Shown here in pieces: positions 61,302 through 64,000 of a stretch of 64,000 nucleotides of DNA. The stretch comes from Brumimicrobium oceani. Its GTDB lineage: Bacteria; Bacteroidota; Bacteroidia; Flavobacteriales_D; Crocinitomicaceae. Position numbers and translations under genes: made by a program. The notes under the pieces were generated by a model. It saw nothing but the letters and a program-made list of their open reading frames with translations, did no database searches and had not been told where the DNA came from. The first letter of the stretch is position 1. Each line of letters opens with the position of its first letter. The stretch is from positions 434,001 to 498,000 of the forward strand of contig NZ_QFRJ01000001.1 of the NCBI RefSeq assembly GCF_003143775.1, in the 5' to 3' direction.

Positions 61302-62732
61302 ATGTTTGAAGAAGAAAATGAAGACGATTGGTTAAACCATGATTATCAAAGAAGTTTAGCCAACTTTGATGAAATGTATCAACGTGATGAATATATTTAT
61401 ATAGATTCTGATGATGTTGAATATATATTGGATCATTTGATGATTTCAAACCAATTAAAAAAAGCCAAATGGGCTGCGGAAAAAGCGCTTCAACATTTCC
61501 CAACAAATAGTACAATTATCATCCGTCAGGCCCAAATTATGTCAATGACGGGTAGCACCAATTCAGCTTTAAAAAACTTAATTAATTTAGAGCAATTGGA
61601 GCCCAATAATCTCGATGTCTTGCTGTCTATCGCCTCATGCTACAGTCAACTGAAGCACAGCGATCAGTCAGTAAAATATTTCAGGAAAGCTCTTCTTGTT
61701 GCCACAGGAGAAGAAAAAGTTGATATTGCCATAGACTTAGCAATGGAATTGGAAAGTAAAGACGACTACATTGAAGCGATAAAAGTCATAAATGGTACCA
61801 TAGACGAGGGCTTTCTCAGCGATATGTTAATTTACGAATTGGCACACTGCTATGAAAAAATTGGAGATTATGCCAATGCAGTAAAGAGCTTTTTATCCTA
61901 CATAGACAATGATCCGTATTCCTATACCACTTGGTACAATTTAGGGAATACTTACTCGAAAATGGACAAAACCGATGAGGCCATTTGGGCTTATGAGTAT
62001 GCTATTGTTATACAAGACGATTTTGTTCCTGCTTTATACAATATTGCCAATGCCTATCTCGACGCCAACAAAATAGAGTCTGCATTAGAATATTATAAAA
62101 AATGTTTAGAGTTAGATAAAAACGATCCTATGGTATTTTGTTCCATGGGAGAATGTTACGAAGAGTTGGCAGATTACGAAAAAGCCTATCAAATGTATAA
62201 CAAAAGCACTATTCTATTGCCGCAGCTGGCAGACGCTTGGTTGGGGAAGGGAATAATGAGCGATTTGATGGAAAATCACACGCGTGCGGTTCAAGAGCTT
62301 ATCGTAGCTGTCGATTTAGAGCCCGAAAAAGGAGATTTTTGGAGAGCTCTCGCTAACGCTTACGAAAATAAAAACCAAACAGAACAAGCGCTCAAGGCCT
62401 ACGAAAAAGCGGTCCAATTAGAGCCAAATGAAAAAGAAATAATAATAGATTATCTCTCTTTCTTGGCAGGACAATCTATGGAATTAGTTTTTGAAGCAGT
62501 TGAAAAGAATAAAGAACTCAATAATAATAATGTAACTAAAATGGTGCTTTGTTATTGTCATTGGATGGTAGGAAATCAATCTGAATCTATGATGATATTT
62601 GATGAAGTCCTAGAAAATGATGCTATTTTGGCGAAAAGTTTATTTTTGCATTTTCCAGAAATGAGCAAGGCATCTTATTTTATAGATAGGTTACATGAAC
62701 TTGACGAAAGTAAAGACAATGAAAAATTTTGA
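61302..62732 (+). CDS. Cytoplasmic TPR-repeat protein
   Basis: A 476-residue protein made almost wholly of tetratricopeptide repeats, about 11 units. Clear ones are YTTWYNLGNTYSKMDKTDEAIWAYEYA, ALYNIANAYLDANKIESALEYYKKCL, FCSMGECYEELADYEKAYQMYNKS, and WRALANAYENKNQTEQALKAYEKAV. There is an acidic N-terminus (MFEEENEDDWLNHD) and no signal peptide. It should serve as a protein-binding scaffold in the cytoplasm. Its end overlaps the ComA-like gene by 14 nt, so the two are coupled, as I recall in many Bacteroidota genomes. Interaction partner unknown. Confidence 0.85.
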   Translation: MFEEENEDDWLNHDYQRSLANFDEMYQRDEYIYIDSDDVEYILDHLMISNQLKKAKWAAEKALQHFPTNSTIIIRQAQIMSMTGSTNSALKNLINLEQLEPNNLDVLLSIASCYSQLKHSDQSVKYFRKALLVATGEEKVDIAIDLAMELESKDDYIEAIKVINGTIDEGFLSDMLIYELAHCYEKIGDYANAVKSFLSYIDNDPYSYTTWYNLGNTYSKMDKTDEAIWAYEYAIVIQDDFVPALYNIANAYLDANKIESALEYYKKCLELDKNDPMVFCSMGECYEELADYEKAYQMYNKSTILLPQLADAWLGKGIMSDLMENHTRAVQELIVAVDLEPEKGDFWRALANAYENKNQTEQALKAYEKAVQLEPNEKEIIIDYLSFLAGQSMELVFEAVEKNKELNNNNVTKMVLCYCHWMVGNQSESMMIFDEVLENDAILAKSLFLHFPEMSKASYFIDRLHELDESKDNEKF

Positions 62733-63546
62733 ATTACCTTTTATTCCTGAAAGACCCGAAAAACCTCGGGAAAAGGGATTAACAATGATGATGGACAAAG
62801 GCTTAAGTCTTTCCCAAACAGCAGATTTTATAGAAGCGAACAAGCACCTTACAGATATTGTGAAGTTTGGTTTCGGAACAGCATTCGTTACCAACGACTT
62901 AGAAGAAAAAATCGCGTTATACAAATCCAATAATATTAGGCCATACTTTGGAGGAACATTATTCGAGGCATTTTATGCTAGAGGAATGTTTGAAGATTAT
63001 TTGCGATTAGTAGATAAGTATGACTTAGATTTGGCTGAAATATCTGATGGTTCTATCATTATTCCTCATGACAAAAAGTGTGAACTAATTCACACCATGG
63101 CCAAAGACAGAACGGTTTTATCTGAAGTTGGATCAAAAGACTCTGGTATTTTAATTTCTCCAAATAAATGGATTAAAATGATGAGTACAGAGCTGGAAGC
63201 CGGATCTTGGAAAGTGATTGCTGAAGGTAGAGAAAGTGGAAATGTTGGAGTTTTTAGACCTAATGGAACAGCGCATACTTTTTTGATTAACAAAATTATC
63301 GCTAAGATTGAACCCAATCGAATTCTTTGGGAAGCACCAATTAAAAATCAACAAGTTTGGTTTATTAAATTATTTGGAGCTAACGTAAACCTTGGTAATA
63401 TTGCTCCACATGAAGTTATTCCATTAGAATGTTTAAGAATTGGCTTACGTGGTGATACATTCTTTGAGAATCTACCAGAAGATTATGCAACACGTTTAAA
63501 GCAAGTTAATTCTGACGATATAGAAGAAGAGGAAGAAAATCAATAA
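62719..63546 (+). CDS. Phosphosulfolactate synthase, ComA-like
   Basis: A 275-residue TIM-barrel protein of the ComA family, which adds sulfite to phosphoenolpyruvate to make phosphosulfolactate (first step of coenzyme M synthesis in methanogens). Family segments: PREKGLTMMMDKGLSLSQTADF, DIVKFGFGTAFV, YFGGTLFEAFYARG, LAEISDGSIIIPHDKK, EVGSKDSG and VIAEGRESGNVGVF, ending NLGNIAPHEVIPLECLRIGLRGDTF. In non-methanogens ComA homologues may feed sulfolactate or other sulfonates; the real product is unknown. ATG 62719 (MKNFELPFIPERP) matches the family start. The frame can be opened 8 codons earlier at 62695. It overlaps the TPR gene. Confidence 0.87.
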   Translation: MKNFELPFIPERPEKPREKGLTMMMDKGLSLSQTADFIEANKHLTDIVKFGFGTAFVTNDLEEKIALYKSNNIRPYFGGTLFEAFYARGMFEDYLRLVDKYDLDLAEISDGSIIIPHDKKCELIHTMAKDRTVLSEVGSKDSGILISPNKWIKMMSTELEAGSWKVIAEGRESGNVGVFRPNGTAHTFLINKIIAKIEPNRILWEAPIKNQQVWFIKLFGANVNLGNIAPHEVIPLECLRIGLRGDTFFENLPEDYATRLKQVNSDDIEEEEENQ

Positions 63547-63555
63547 TCTAGAGTT

Positions 63556-64000
63556 ATGAAGGGATTAGAAAATATAAAATCTATTAGTGGCCATAATGGT
63601 GCAATTTACGATGTTATTTTTTGTGATCCTTTCCTATTTACAACAAGTGCTGACAAATATGTTGCACAATGGAACCCAAAGACTGGCGAACAAACAAAAT
63701 TCGCTGTAAAATTAGAAAGGTCATCCTATAATATTGCTTTTTCAAAAAAACATAATCTTTTGGCTGTTGGTACTAATAATGGAGGAATTCATGTTATAAA
63801 TACAGAGAAGAAAGAGGAAATACGATTGTTAACGCAGCATAAAAGTGGTGTTTTTGCTTTAATTCATAATGAGAAAAAGGGACATTTCTACTCTGGTGAT
63901 AAAGATGGTGTTTTTTGTGCATGGAGCTCTGAAACTTTTGATTTATTGATCACCCTTCCTTATAATTGTGGTAAAATTCGAGAAATTTCCCTTAGCGAAG
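63556..64000 (+). CDS. WD40-repeat protein (partial, C-terminus outside the window)
   Basis: The frame opens with ATG 63556, 9 nt after the ComA-like stop, and runs to the window end without a stop (148 codons). The start MKGLENIKSISGHNGAIYDV, then FTTSADKYVAQWNPKTGEQ, NLLAVGTNNGGIHVINT and HFYSGDKDGVFCAWSSETFD show WD40 units with GH at the front and W-D-like ends. It should be a cytoplasmic beta-propeller scaffold. It probably shares a transcript with the TPR and ComA-like genes. Confidence 0.8.
   Translation, partial: MKGLENIKSISGHNGAIYDVIFCDPFLFTTSADKYVAQWNPKTGEQTKFAVKLERSSYNIAFSKKHNLLAVGTNNGGIHVINTEKKEEIRLLTQHKSGVFALIHNEKKGHFYSGDKDGVFCAWSSETFDLLITLPYNCGKIREISLSE

Noticed and set aside
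1-64000. Mobile element or prophage
   Set aside because: No transposase, integrase or phage structural gene was seen, and no terminal repeats flank the decayed patch.

Overview
The window comes from an AT-rich Bacteroidota chromosome, most probably order Flavobacteriales; a Crocinitomicaceae/Fluviicola-like relative is my guess. The signs are type IX secretion (T9SS) C-terminal tails, a TonB receptor paired with a DUF4249 lipoprotein, a Bacteroidota-type OstA-like protein, a two-subunit methylmalonyl-CoA mutase, a mitochondrial-type aconitase, and repeated promoter elements of the Bacteroidota form TAnnTTTG. Shine-Dalgarno sequences are mostly absent. No tRNA, rRNA, CRISPR array, prophage or intact insertion sequence was found.

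Layout. 1-3.1 kb: TPR membrane protein (partial), recF, DUF721/DciA-like gene, polysaccharide flippase. 3.2-3.9 kb: a decayed DUF4160 gene overlapping an intact DUF2442 partner. 4-9.3 kb (minus strand): a compact set Fur - STAS - purA - OstA-like - CptA-like phosphoethanolamine transferase with overlapping or abutting genes. 9.5-20.3 kb: SDR oxidoreductase, coiled-coil membrane protein, a gene-poor 0.87 kb, metallophosphoesterase, Rsh (ppGpp), fumarylacetoacetase, glyA, NlpC/P60 hydrolase and DinB-like protein. 20.5-33.5 kb: small conserved proteins, ClC transporter, uvrB, AI-2E-type permease, both methylmalonyl-CoA mutase subunits, lipoproteins, YoaK-like protein and a cytochrome c lipoprotein. 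33.7-36.1 kb: a patch of decay with a frameshifted T9SS subtilase, a stray T9SS-like tail and a 57-codon exported ORF. 36.3-46.8 kb: OmpA-like protein, NUDIX/pyrE divergent pair, WbpM/CapD-type nucleotide-sugar dehydratase, thioesterase, YwqK-like protein, NYN-LOTUS protein, aconitase, a 23-bp tandem repeat and radC. 46.9-51.8 kb: ung - lipid kinase - LTA-synthase-like operon and hemB. 52.2-58.5 kb: a HisIE homologue with a damaged cyclohydrolase half, a 602-bp tandem duplication, the TonB receptor/DUF4249 pair and a T9SS-exported protein. 58.6-64 kb: MBL hydrolase, outer-membrane barrel, FKBP lipoprotein, TPR protein, ComA-like phosphosulfolactate synthase and a WD40 protein (partial).

Most genes are housekeeping or envelope functions. 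The most unusual places are: (i) the exact-looking 602-bp direct duplication at 52614-53817, which leaves a truncated receptor and a truncated HisE fragment between two intact genes; (ii) that HisIE protein, which has lost every metal ligand expected of PR-AMP cyclohydrolase; (iii) the T9SS subtilase, broken at an A7 tract and carrying Glu where the catalytic Asp is expected; (iv) the DUF4160 pseudogene beside an intact DUF2442 gene; (v) the 23-bp palindrome-cored tandem repeat between aconitase and radC; and (vi) several promoters whose -7 element lies only 4-7 nt from the start codon, which suggests leaderless mRNAs. Nothing here can be called with confidence a new biological system. Identifications rest on motifs and recalled family patterns, not on searches.
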